Below, piece after piece: positions 45,236 through 56,320 of a stretch of 64,000 nucleotides of DNA. A program made the translations under genes and the position numbers. The notes beneath the pieces were generated by a model. That model did no database searches. It was not told where the DNA came from and worked only from the letters and a program-made list of their open reading frames with translations. Source of the stretch: Tragulus kanchil (taxonomy: Eukaryota; Chordata; Mammalia; Artiodactyla; Tragulidae); the NCBI GenBank assembly GCA_022376925.1, contig JAIOJX010000004.1, positions 128,551,123 to 128,615,122 of the forward strand, written 5' to 3'. The number at the start of each line of letters is the position of its first letter. Within the stretch, counting starts at the first letter, position 1.

Positions 45236-45657
45236 TTTTAATGGCGTCTATATTGTCTACAAAGGCATAAAGTAAGATCATCCAATGATCATGATGCAAG
45301 GAAGAAATACTGGAAATGTGAGGACAGATAAGGTTGGAAAGTACATGTGTTAGGTATGAACTGTCAAAGAACTTGTCCCTAGTGCCTGGTAAGAGCTCAA
45401 CAATAATAAAGCAAAAAGTAGCAGTAATGATTATAGTAGAAAAATAATAACAATAGTTAGAAAACATGAAATCTTATTATTCCCAATTTACAAACAAGCA
45501 AAATGAGGTTCAGAGATAAAGTGATATTTCCCAGGTGACTAATCCACTGTCAGGTCTATTTCAAATGAAGGTCCTTTAACTCTAGATCATGGACTCTTCT
45601 ATGATAAAGTCACTGCCATTGTATGTGTTAGTCTGAAAAGCTAAAAGAAAACACTCA

Positions 45658-46184
45658 GAGATGGAATATTTCCTGCCATATCAGTAAACAGAGGATATCA
45701 CAAACATCAGCTCTTGCAGCCACCAAGGATGGTGAGCTGGTAATCCCTGAGGAAACTCTGGATGAAAAGAACACCTGCCATCTGGCAGCCATCAGGATTC
45801 AGCCACTCCCCATGGTGAGCTCTGAGGAAACTCAGGATGTGAAAACACCGGATACGGACCCGAGAGCTGAGGCACATTTCAAAAGAATGATTTCAGTGAG
45901 CGCAGACGCCTGCATTTCCCCCATACGTAGAAAAACACTAAATTCCTTAACTTGGGATATATGGTTTTGTGTAACATATAATAATAATCTTTTGACATCC
46001 AGACTACCTGCCCTTTGTTGAAAAACTTGTATATAACCTGACTCCCTCTTTCCCCCACACCCCAGCCCTAAGCACCTCCTCAGAGCACTTCTCTCAGGGT
46101 TTTCTGACATGGTGCTCCCTGGGTTTGAAGTACTAAATATTGCCTCTGAATATAAGATAAATTTTACTTTGTGTGATTTTTTAA
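45658..46184 (+). mobile_element. Duplicate copy of probable solo LTR
   Basis: Repeat of 44500-45025 through duplication P. Because the whole 1.15-kb unit around it is repeated too, the pair is not a provirus with two LTRs. Confidence 0.5.
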
Positions 46185-46294
46185 GTCTATGCTTGTATCA
46201 ATCAGCATTCCCTTGTGGTTATCCTGCAGTAACAAATAGCTACAAACTCTTGGTGGCAAACCTATCACAAAGGGTTATTTCTTACTCATGTTTC

Positions 46295-48507
46295 ATGACC
46301 TTCACATGTCTGAGTTGTGGTTGCTTCTGTCAGCCATGCGCAACTGAGTGCAGCTGCAGGTCCATTGGTGAAACTGGAAGGGAAATGAGGTATTTTTTAA
46401 TGGCGTCTATATTGTCTACAAAGGCATAAAGTAAGATCATCCAATGATCATGATGCAAGGAAGAAATACTGGAAATGTGAGGACAGATAAGGTTGGAAAG
46501 TACATGTGTTAGGAGATTATAGAACACCTGCCCAATAGCAGTAAGAGCCCATTGGAGTTTTCAGTCCTACGTTTGAGGTGGGCTAGCCAAGCCTGCTGTG
46601 TGGTCCCCTTCAGGACACTCAGTGGGTCTGGGTTTAGACATGGAGAAGGCAGAAGGTTGGGCTAAGGTCTTGCTAAGAGAATATAGCTTTGGGAGAGAGG
46701 GGCAAGGGAAGTAAGGATGTTTTTATTTTTAGTTTTTCAAAAGCTTAAACTCCTGAATCTGAAGGGAACTCAGAGGTCTTGTAGCTCTTTCTGTCCTCTC
46801 TCCCTCCTTGAGCCCATTCTACAGGTGAAAGTGGAGGTTCTAGGCAGACAAATGACAGGAGGAAGGTTACAGAGGGAAGTAGACCGGAAAGTGATCCTTT
46901 GTGAGAAGCAAAGAGTGCTCACTGGTGTCTCCTGGCTGTGGGATACTCCTGTCCCCACTTCCCTTCCTCCCCGCCTCTGCCTCCAGAGGGCTCCTTTATG
47001 GCACCAGAGTTTATCAAAGTGAAGATGTCCTCCAAACCCTGGCTATTCATGGCTTTAAATGCAGCAGATGCTGTCCCAGGAGGGGTAGATTGAATCCAAT
47101 GGTCCCATTTATTCAGCCCTCTCATCCTCACACTCGTTATCAAGTGACTTCGTAGTTCCTCCTACTAGAAACAAGCTATCCTTCCCAAGCCCTTACCACT
47201 GGGCTTGGCCGAGGGACATGCTTTCTTAGTGGGATGTTATAAGATATGCTGCAAACAGAAACTTAAACTGTGCTTGGCCAGTTGGACTTCTGTCTTTTAG
47301 GTGTGAAGAACATTTTCCAAGAATCCCATTGATCCAAGGATGAGGAAAGACTCGTAGCAACAGAACCAGCCCACAGCCTGAAGCCAGCTATTCACGAAGA
47401 ATGTTTATGACCTTCACATGTCTGAGTTGTGGTTGCTTCTGTCAGCCATGCGCAACTGAGTGCAGCTGCAGGTCCATTGGTGAAACTGGAAGGGAAATGA
47501 GGTATTTTTTAATGGCGTCTATATTGTCTACAAAGGCATAAAGTAAGATCATCCAATGATCATGATGCAAGGAAGAAATACTGGAAATGTGAGGACAGAT
47601 AAGGTTGGAAAGTACATGTGTTAGGAGATTATAGAACACCTGCCCAATAGCAGTAAGAGCCCATTGGAGTTTTCAGTCCTACGTTTGAGGTGGGCTAGCC
47701 AAGCCTGCTGTGTGGTCCCCTTCAGGACACTCAGTGGGTCTGGGTTTAGACATGGAGAAGGCAGAAGGTTGGGCTAAGGTCTTGCTAAGAGAATATAGCT
47801 TTGGGAGAGAGGGGCAAGGGAAGTAAGGATGTTTTTATTTTTAGTTTTCAAAAGCTTAAACTCCTGAATCTGAAGGGAACTCAGAGGTCTTGTAGCTCTT
47901 TCTGTCCTCTCTCCCTCCTTGAGCCCATTCTACAGGTGAAAGTGGAGGTTCTAGGCAGACAAATGACAGGAGGAAGGTTACAGAGGGAAGTAGACCGGAA
48001 AGTGATCCTTTGTGAGAAGCAAAGAGTGCTCACTGGTGTCTCCTGGCTGTGGGATACTCCTGTCCCCACTTCCCTTCCTCCCCGCCTCTGCCTCCAGAGG
48101 GCTCCTTTATGGCACCAGAGTTTATCAAAGTGAAGATGTCCTCCAAACCCTGGCTATTCATGGCTTTAAATGCAGCAGATGCTGTCCCAGGAGGGGTAGA
48201 TTGAATCCAATGGTCCCATTTATTCAGCCCTCTCATCCTCACACTCGTTATCAAGTGACTTCGTAGTTCCTCCTACTAGAAACAAGCTATCCTTCCCAAG
48301 CCCTTACCACTGGGCTTGGCCGAGGGACATGCTTTCTTAGTGGGATGTTATAAGATATGCTGCAAACAGAAACTTAAACTGTGCTTGGCCAGTTGGACTT
48401 CTGTCTTTTAGGTGTGAAGAACATTTTTCCAAGAATCCCATTGATCCAAGGATGAGGAAAGACTCGTAGAACAAAGCCAGAACCAGCCCACAGCCTGAAG
48501 CCCAGCT
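46295..48507. repeat. Tandem duplication Q (~1.11 kb unit, 2 copies)
   Basis: Copy 1 is 46295-47389 and copy 2 is 47407-48507, offset 1112. It overlaps duplication P by 219 bp. The last 35 bases of copy 1 are visibly corrupted ('cgtagcaacagaacc' for 'cgtagaacaaagccagaacc'). The 17-nt filler ends 'atgttt' just before the repeat restarts, like the true left flank 'catgtttc'. Confidence 0.95.
46755..46885 (+). repeat. MIR/L2-class relic
   Basis: 'ctgaagggaactcagaggtc', 'gagcccattctacaggtgaa' and 'gacaggaggaaggttacaga' follow an old-SINE layout. Copy at about 47866-47996. Confidence 0.45.
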
Positions 48508-50350
48508 CATTCCAGCTGAATGAGCAAAATTCAACAATCATTGACCCTATTGAGTTGTGCAGTGATTTGTTATACATCATTTTGCGTAGTCACAGGCTAC
48601 TGTATAGGAACATCCTTTCCAAATTCATGACTCTTCTTTCTTGACATTTACCTTTCTCCTAAAAATACAGCACTGCAAAAAGTACAGGTAATTGAGGAAT
48701 TCGGTCAGATTTCTGGTTTGTCCTTGTCATTTGTCATCACAGGGCAGATTTAAAAGAGAGATGAGGTGGAGCCATAGGGTGAGAATAGGAGGAGAGACAA
48801 GGAATATAGGAAAGGAAAAGGTGGGGTGGTGGTAGATAAGAGTAGGAGGGAAATGGGAAGACTGGAAAGAAGTCCAGACAGAATGGAGAAAGACAGAGAT
48901 TTCTCCTGGGAAAATCCAAGGGGCTGGGGATGGAGAAGCACTACAGGGTGCTAACAGAAATGTATACTTGTTTGACCAACAAAATGTGCACTATAGCTTC
49001 CCAACTACATTTCTCAACTCCATTTTGCTGATTTCATGTAATTCATGCGGTGGTACCTTTCAGACAGCTACACTTTCCCCACCTGGGAACACGCCGTGGG
49101 GACTTGTAGGCTGCAACATGATGCTGAGGGCCCACTGCCACCATGGCTGGTACTGTGAAGCGACTGCTGAGGTGGAAGGCGATGAGAACAGAGAAGGCGG
49201 GACAGGAGCGCACGGGAAGAGGACGCATTTCACCGCATCTGAAATGTGTTTGGAAGATCTGGGTTGGCACAGTCATACCTCTGTCCTTTCCCCACTCCCA
49301 TTTTTCTATCAAGAACTCTCTCAAGGTAGGTATGGCAATACCCCTAGACATCCTGCAGGGAGCATGGGAAAGTCAAGTTCCCCGTGGAGACAGCCCAGCG
49401 GGGCACCAGACACAGAGTTCTTTGGTCCAAAGACATGACGTCATTCACTGAATTTCCAGTGTGCTTCCCTGAGTGGAGGAGCAGAGGAGAGATCTGTAAG
49501 TCAGGGCCAGAAATTGTGTAAAAACCTAAACACACCCTCAGGGAGTCACCCATCGCACAACACTTGCTGTGAACAAAGGAATGCTGAGAACCATGTCCCC
49601 CGTGCCTCTCTGTCTTCAGGTGTGCTCTTCCTGGCGCCAACTACAAACTGGCACTGCCCGTCTCCCTCTACAAGGACTAAAGCCCAAGCTGCTGCGATCG
49701 CTGACTGTCAACACCCCTTGAAAAGAGTTCAGGATGGAGATCAGGAATGAGACACGGGGCTCTGGGAAAGACAGGCAGAACAGGTCTTCAGATGGTTAGA
49801 CATTTTCACGACAAAATTTTATGAGCTCAATGCTTACATCTCCTCATATCTAAATTTCTTCCTGGTGATGTCTGCTCCTCGTGACTATCAGTATCCTGGA
49901 AAAATGTGTGCTCGATTGCATGTACTCTCCCTTCACCAAAATCACATACACACTGAACCTTTTGCCCACCTTTTTGGAGCCATTTCTCAGACCTAAGTGA
50001 AATGCTACCTCTGAGGCTATAGTCCTCATCTTGCTCCAAGTAAAACTTAACTCTAAACAATCATGTTATGCACTTTTTTCCAGTCGACACCAGGCTCTTA
50101 CAGATATTATGTGCCATATTCTGAAAGTTTGGGAGAAAAACACAGCTATCCTTATCCTCAGTGACCCAAGTCTTTGAATTTTTCCTTTCTTTCAATATTT
50201 TTCTGGTAGGCTCTATCTCTCAGCCTTCACAGAAGTAGGTTACATGTCTGTTAGGCTCATCTTACAGACCCTCCCTTCAATCTTTCCACTCTAAAGGGTG
50301 CCAACAGTTGAATTTTGGTTTTCTCCCTTCCTCAGCCTTTACCTTTGGGA
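48508..50350. other. Single-copy stretch, no supportable gene
   Basis: A purine-rich tract lies at 48755-48900. A CpG-enriched patch at about 49085-49230 carries a perfect Kozak match (GCCACCATGG, 49137-49146). That match heads a 102-codon frame (49143-49451), with a donor-like AAG/GTAGGT at 49323-49330. A longer overlapping frame runs 48968-49438. I recognise neither protein and do not call a gene. Confidence 0.45.
48755..48900 (+). repeat. Polypurine tract
   Basis: About 145 nt strongly A/G biased ('gagaataggaggagagacaa', 'ggaatataggaaaggaaaag', 'gaagactggaaagaagtcc'). Confidence 0.8.
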
Positions 50351-50354
50351 AAGG

Positions 50355-50510
50355 CTCTTTAAGTCTAACTTCATTTCCTCATTCTTAAAATGAGGCAAAT
50401 AATTAGTACCTATTTCATAGGTTGGTTGCAATGATTAAATTGCTAAGAAAGTGCCTAGAATAAGCCTAGAATAGGGTGTGTTTGATAGGTATCAGCCCTT
50501 ATGATTACTG
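50355..50510 (+). repeat. MIR SINE relic
   Basis: 'taacttcatttcctcattct', 'taaaatgaggcaaataatta' and 'tacctatttcataggttggt', then 'taagaaagtgcctagaataa', are the 3' half of MIR. Not duplicated. Confidence 0.75.
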
Positions 50511-51889
50511 ATCTGGGTAACAAAATACATCTAATAATAATAATGATAGTAATGACTTCATTGTTGGAGGACATACCACCAAGCAGTATTCTAAGTACTT
50601 TGTGTTTTGGGTTCAAGAGCCTAAACGGTCTATTCAGGTAGGGGGGATCATGTATGATCAGAGAAGCAAAACCAACATAATAAGTTCTCAGAAATAAGGA
50701 CTCAAAAACTAGATGGACAGGAAAAAGAAAGACTTACTATTTGTGGAATTTAGGCATCAACCACAATGTTAAACAAGGGGTGGGGTGTAGAGAATGACAT
50801 TTATTCCCGGACATTTCCAGAATCCTTCAAATAGCACCTCGCATGACTTGGCCATGGAACAAGTCTTTCCCAGCCAAACCCAAGATGAGTTACTGGAGCC
50901 ATATTTCCAGGAACTTAGGGGCCAATACAGGGTTAGTTACGGAATGAGTCTCCACTCTCTACCAGGGCACATATGTTGCTGTGAGAGAGGAGATCTACTC
51001 CTATAACTTCAACACTCGAGACAAAAAGTGGCACCAATGAAAAACCAAATAATAAACAGGTGGGGGAAAGTAATAACTTGAGCCTTGCCTGGATTGGATT
51101 CAATTTCTGCCTGCAGCGTTTCAGTTTTAACTCGCTAAACCTTGGTTGCAGTCTTGAGAGTACAGGCAGTACAATTTCGAAAAGCAATCAAAAAGCAACG
51201 GCCAAGCTATTGGGAGGCTCCATGGTGCGTTTCTAAACCAGTGCTAATCTAATAAATGTTCAAGCAATGGACTGTGAAATTGAGAACACGATTGTCCACA
51301 TTCTGTAAGCAAGAGGAATAAAATGGTCATTTTCCCCTTTACTTCATATAAAAAACGGATCCCAGATTATTTGTTATTTTGTACCTTTGCATAAAACATG
51401 GAAATCTGGTTGTCTAGCGGTGGCATTTGTCAGCACAGAGAAAAGACTTAGAGATATTTGAGTCCTGACTTTCCAGAACCCCAACTTCAGACAAAAACTA
51501 AGTAAGAATATTGGCCTTTAAAATTAGTATTTTGGGCAGGAGCCCAAACTCTGACTTTTAGTACTATGTGAGGGAGAGTATCGATTCCTATTTCTCATCA
51601 TCCACGTGAAGTAAAAATGAGCTAAATGCTTTTGGACTGCACTGTTGAATGAATAAGTGTAAGGCGGGAACGAGGGTATACAACTACATTCATTTCAGTT
51701 TGGGGAATTATGAATCGAAGTTTTTTGGCAATTTAACCGCAATTTTTTTTTTTAAACCTCCAAATTTAATCATTGTGATGAGTACAACTAAGATAGGATA
51801 ACCGAGGCAACGGAGTGTTGATGACTGATGATACAGTAAGATCTTAGAGTTACTGTTTAGAACGGCAATTCAAATCAACTGATATCTTC
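50511..51889. other. Single-copy stretch, no gene seen
   Basis: AT-rich, non-coding by inspection. Short opposing frames at 50794-51006 and 50933-51187 have no recognisable content. Confidence 0.45.
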
Positions 51890-52140
51890 TCAAAATGTCA
51901 GCTGGGTTCATGGCACTGAGCTAGTTCCTGTAGGAGATGAAATGACTGCAGTGCAGTGATTGCTCTCAATGTACTTCCAGTGAATGGGAAATGGAGCGGA
52001 ATAAGAGAAGTGAATTCTATACAAGACAGAAAACTACAGATGTCAAAAGATGTTCAAAAAGCGTCAAATAATTGCAAGTAGTTCACCGATTACTTCTGGA
52101 TGGGAGATCAGAGAAGACCTCAGGGAGGAGAGGGCACTCA
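51890..52140 (+). repeat. L2 LINE 3' relic
   Basis: 'catggcactgagctagttcc', 'tgtaggagatgaaatgactg', 'attgctctcaatgtacttcc' and 'agaagacctcagggaggaga' match the order of the L2 3' region. Confidence 0.6.
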
Positions 52141-52727
52141 GAACGTGCTATCCTTATACCTATAAAGCTCCATTGTAGGGACCAGGAAACCTCCTTCATA
52201 CATCAGTGAGGCACCTTTCAAAGGACTCAAGATCATAGAGGTATCTATTACTATTTTCTGGAAAGACACCTCCAGCACCTAGAATCAGCACATGTTATGT
52301 CCTCTTCCCTGGTTACCTTTCATTGGCCAGTCACTGTTCCCGAGTAGGACCCAACCAGAAGAGAGCCGGCAAGAGTCTGGGAAATGGCAATTCTTTTGCC
52401 TGTTTATCCATGAGGATGTGCAGGTGGCACACTCAGCTTCTAAATCTATGTGGTTATTGTTGGTTTCCCTTGGGGGACACAGTCTTCTCCTGTTTATAAC
52501 AACCTCTGCAACAACAGAGGCTGGCACTTCAGAGAAAAGAGGTGAGATTTTAGGTTCTACATCTACTCCTCAATTCTCTAACCATCTCCTGGGGAAAACT
52601 GCATCTGGATTCTTCAGGAGAATCATGGCAAACATAGAAGAGCATGCCAAACTGGCCCTGTAATTACACACGGCCTAAGCCATCTTATCCTTCCATAGAG
52701 CACACTGCTTCTGGGTAAAGATGGAGT

Positions 52728-53010
52728 GTCAATCAGCGTAAGCTAAATAAAACTGCAGTAACACGCAACAAAAGTTTCTCATTCACAACATGGACTGTTG
52801 CAACTCTGCTTCAGGGCATCTTGATGCTATGAACCAGGGGGAATGGAACCATCTCTTCCTAGAAGATTGTTGGTCTCACAGCAGGAAAAGTCAAACTAGT
52901 GACTTAGATATATTGTTGAAGTGAGCTGGAGGGAGATGACGGAAAGTGTCCACTGGACCTTTGGGGCTCCCTGGAGGATTGCAGTCTGCATCCAGATGCA
53001 TGCTAATTAG
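52728..53010 (+). repeat. Unnamed ancient interspersed repeat (locus 3 of 3)
   Basis: 'gtcaatcagcgtaagctaaa', 'actgcagtaacacgcaacaa', 'aagtttctcattcacaacat' and 'attgttggtctcacagcagg' are the same class as 34801 and 45028. Copy at 53869-54151. Confidence 0.45.
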
Positions 53011-53238
53011 AAGCCAGACCCCCAGGCAACAACAGTTTGTAAAGCATTCTGCCAGATCCCTTCCAGAGAAAGTCTGGGAGATGGATGCTTTTGCCTGCTC
53101 CCCCAGCCCTGAGCCCTGGAGAAATAGCCATAAGGAGGGTTCATCTATGAACACCAGCTTGTTGGTTCCCTATCATCCAGTGGAACTTGTGAACACAAAC
53201 CTGTTGGCTTTCAGATGATATACAGACATACCTCCTTT

Positions 53239-53330
53239 ATAAAAATTGATTTTTATTGGAGTATAGCTGCTGTACAATGTTGTCTTAATGTCTGCTATAC
53301 AGCAAAGTGAATCAGCTATATGGATACATA
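53239..53330 (-). mobile_element. L1 3' end fragment, antisense
   Basis: 'ttttattggagtatagctgc', 'tgtacaatgttgtcttaatg', 'tacagcaaagtgaatcagct'. It ends at the duplication R join. The element continues in the copy at 54380. Confidence 0.85.
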
Positions 53331-54500
53331 GGGTTTGCTGTACATCAGTGAGGCACCTTTCAAAGGACTCAAGATCATAGAGGTATCTATTACTATTTTC
53401 TGGAAAGACACCTCCAGCACCTAGAATCAGCACATGTTATGTCCTCTTCCTGGTTACCTTTCATTGGCCAGTCACTGTTCCCGAGTAGGACCCAACCAGA
53501 AGAGAGCCGGCAAGAGTCTGGGAAATGGCAATTCTTTTGCCTGTTTATCCATGAGGATGTGCAGGTGGCACACTCAGCTTCTAAATCTATGTGGTTATTG
53601 TTGGTTTCCCTTGGGGGACACAGTCTTCTCCTGTTTATAACAACCTCTGCAACAACAGAGGCTGGCACTTCAGAGAAAAGAGGTGAGATTTTAGGTTCTA
53701 CATCTACTCCTCAATTCTCTAACCATCTCCTGGGGAAAACTGCATCTGGATTCTTCAGGAGAATCATGGCAAACATAGAAGAGCATGCCAAACTGGCCCT
53801 GTAATTACACACGGCCTAAGCCATCTTATCCTTCCATAGAGCACACTGCTTCTGGGTAAAGATGGAGTGTCAATCAGCGTAAGCTAAATAAAACTGCAGT
53901 AACACGCAACAAAAGTTTCTCATTCACAACATGGACTGTTGCAACTCTGCTTCAGGGCATCTTGATGCTATGAACCAGGGGGAATGGAACCATCTCTTCC
54001 TAGAAGATTGTTGGTCTCACAGCAGGAAAAGTCAAACTAGTGACTTAGATATATTGTTGAAGTGAGCTGGAGGGAGATGACGGAAAGTGTCCACTGGACC
54101 TTTGGGGCTCCCTGGAGGATTGCAGTCTGCATCCAGATGCATGCTAATTAGAAGCCAGACCCCCAGGCAACAACAGTTTGTAAAGCATTCTGCCAGATCC
54201 CTTCCAGAGAAAGTCTGGGAGATGGATGCTTTTGCCTGCTCCCCCAGCCCTGAGCCCTGGAGAAATAGCCATAAGGAGGGTTCATCTATGAACACCAGCT
54301 TGTTGGTTCCCTATCATCCAGTGGAACTTGTGAACACAAACCTGTTGGCTTTCAGATGATATACAGACATACCTCCTTTATAAAAATTGATTTTTATTGG
54401 AGTATAGCTGCTGTACAATGTTGTCTTAATGTCTGCTATACAGCAAAGTGAATCAGCTATATGGATACATATGTGTTGTTGTTTAATCTCAAAGTCAGGA

Positions 54501-54705
54501 GCTTCCCTGGTGTCTCAGTGACAAAGAATTCACCTGCAGTGGAAGAGACATAAGAGACAGTTCGATCCCTGGGTCAAGAAGATTCCCAGGAGGACGGCAC
54601 GGCAACTCGCTCCAGTATTTTTGCCTAGAGAATCCCATGAGCAAAGGAACCTGGAAGGCTACCATCCTGACGGTCACAAAGAGTTAGACCTGACCAAAGT
54701 GGCTG
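54501..54705 (+). mobile_element. Bov-A2-type SINE
   Basis: 'gagcttccctggtgtctcag', 'acagttcgatccctgggtca', 'gctccagtatttttgcctag', 'acggtcacaaagagttagac'. Copy at 55578-55782. Confidence 0.9.
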
Positions 54706-54721
54706 ACCAGCAGCAGCAGCA

Positions 54722-54905
54722 ACAGTCTCTAAGTCATGACCCCGTGAACAGTAGCCCACGAGACTCCTCTCTCCATGGGATTCTCCAGGCAAGAATACTG
54801 GAGTGGGTTGTCATGCCCTCCTCCAGGGGATCTTCCGCACCCAGGGATCTAACCTGCATTTCCTGCATTAGCAGGCTGATTCTTCACGACTGAGAAATCT
54901 GGGAA
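54722..54905 (-). mobile_element. Bov-tA SINE, antisense (tail-to-tail with previous)
   Basis: 'gtagcccacgagactcctct', 'ttctccaggcaagaatactg', 'gcacccagggatctaacctg', 'gaaatctgggaaac'. Copy at 55799-55982. Confidence 0.9.
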
Positions 54906-55022
54906 ACTCTTATGTATACGTATATCCCCTCGTTTTTGGATTTCCCTCCCTTTTAGGTCACCACAGGGCACTGAGTAGGGTTCCCTGGGTTATACAGTAG
55001 GTTCTCATTTGTTAGTTATTTT

Positions 55023-55242
55023 ATGTGTGTGCATGCTAAGTCACTTGTCTGTCTGACTCTTTGCAAAGCCGTGGATTGTAGCCTGCCAGGCTTCTCTGTC
55101 CATGGAATTCTCCAAGCAAGAATACTGAAAGTGGGTTGCCCTTTCCTACTCCAGCAGATCTTCCTGACCCAGGGATCAAACCTGTGTCTCTTATGTCTCC
55201 TGCATTGCAGGCAGGTTCTTTCCCACTGAGCCACTTGGGCAC
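55023..55242 (-). mobile_element. Bov-tA SINE, antisense
   Basis: 'gtctgactctttgcaaagcc', 'cctgccaggcttctctgtcc', 'gacccagggatcaaacctgt', 'ctgagccacttgggcac'. Copies at 56101-56320 and (head part) 57372-57431. Confidence 0.9.
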
Positions 55243-55577
55243 ATCCCGTTTGTCTCTGTCTGACAAGTGTTATTGTCTGCCCCCTGCTCCTACCCCTACT
55301 GACTCTCCAACCTCACTCAAATCAGGGAACCCATTTCAATGGTAGAAACTGCCACCCAAATACCCAGGCACTGTTCAGAGAGGAGTTGGTCCCTTATAGT
55401 GGAACTTGTGAACACAAACCTGTTGGCTTTCAGATGATATACAGACATACCTCCTTTATAAAATTGATTTTTATTGGAGTATAGCTGCTGTACAATGTTG
55501 TCTTAATGTCTGCTATACAGCAAAGTGAATCAGCTATATGGATACATATGTGTTGTTGTTTAATCTCAAAGTCAGGA

Positions 55578-56320
55578 GCTTCCCTGGTGTCTCAGTGACA
55601 AAGAATTCACCTGCAGTGGAAGAGACATAAGAGACAGTTCGATCCCTGGGTCAAGAAGATTCCCAGGAGGACGGCACGGCAACTCGCTCCAGTATTTTTG
55701 CCTAGAGAATCCCATGAGCAAAGGAACCTGGAAGGCTACCATCCTGACGGTCACAAAGAGTTAGACCTGACCAAAGTGGCTGACCAGCAGCAGCAGCAAC
55801 AGTCTCTAAGTCATGACCCCATGAACAGTAGCCCACGGGGACTCCTCTCTCCATGGGATTCTCCAGGCAAGAATACTGGAGTGGGTTGTCATGCCCTCCT
55901 CCAGGGGATCTTCCGCACCCAGGGATCTAACCTGCATTTCCTGCATTAGCAGGCTGATTCTTCACGACTGAGAAATCTGGGAAACTCTTATGTATACGTA
56001 TATCCCCTCGTTTTTGGATTTCCCTCCCTTTTAGGTCACCACAGGGCACTGAGTAGGGTTCCCTGGGTTATACAGTAGGTTCTCATTTGTTAGTTATTTT
56101 ATGTGTGTGCATGCTAAGTCACTTGTCTGTCTGACTCTTTGCAAAGCCGTGGATTGTAGCCTGCCAGGCTTCTCTGTCCATGGAATTCTCCAAGCAAGAA
56201 TACTGAAAGTGGGTTGCCCTTTCCTACTCCAGCAGATCTTCCTGACCCAGGGATCAAACCTGTGTCTCTTATGTCTCCTGCATTGCAGGCAGGTTCTTTC
56301 CCACTGAGCCACTTGGGCAC
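55578..56320. mobile_element. Duplicate block: three SINEs and L1 remnant
   Basis: Repeat of 54501-55242 via duplication S: SINE + (55578-55782), SINE - (55799-55982), L1 remnant (55985-56099), SINE - (56101-56320). Confidence 0.9.

Larger units (their letters stand above)
44208..46513. repeat. Tandem duplication P (~1.16 kb unit, 2 copies)
   Basis: Copy 1 is 44208-45354 and copy 2 is 45366-46513, with filler 'tatgaactgtc' at 45355-45365. It overlaps duplication O by 275 bp. One C is missing in copy 1 ('acggaccgagag' versus 'acggacccgagag'). Confidence 0.95.
52199..54471. repeat. Tandem duplication R (~1.14 kb unit, 2 copies)
   Basis: Copy 1 is 52199-53330 and copy 2 is 53341-54471, with filler 'gggtttgctg' at 53331-53340. 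A single-base loss near the start of copy 2 ('cttcctggtt' for 'cttccctggtt') shifts the frames, as expected from a sequencing error. The right breakpoint is in an L1 end. Confidence 0.95.
54380..55021 (-). mobile_element. L1 3' end, antisense, split by a SINE pair
   Basis: L1 sequence at 54380-54480 and 54908-55021 ('ttttggatttccctccctttt' region, 'aggtcaccacagggcactga', 'ttatacagtaggttctcatt'), with two SINEs between. Copy at 55457-56099. Confidence 0.85.

Noticed and set aside
44500..46184. Provirus with paired LTRs
   Set aside because: Non-LTR flanks are repeated together with the LTR, and no retroviral coding remnant lies between the copies.
48968..49438. The longest open frame in unique DNA (156 codons)
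   Set aside because: No recognisable domain, no promoter or polyadenylation context, and several overlapping frames of similar length on both strands. Kept only as a low-interest finding.
54708..54722. (CAG)n tract as a coding or expansion repeat
   Set aside because: Only four pure units, located at the junction of two SINEs and repeated through duplication S.
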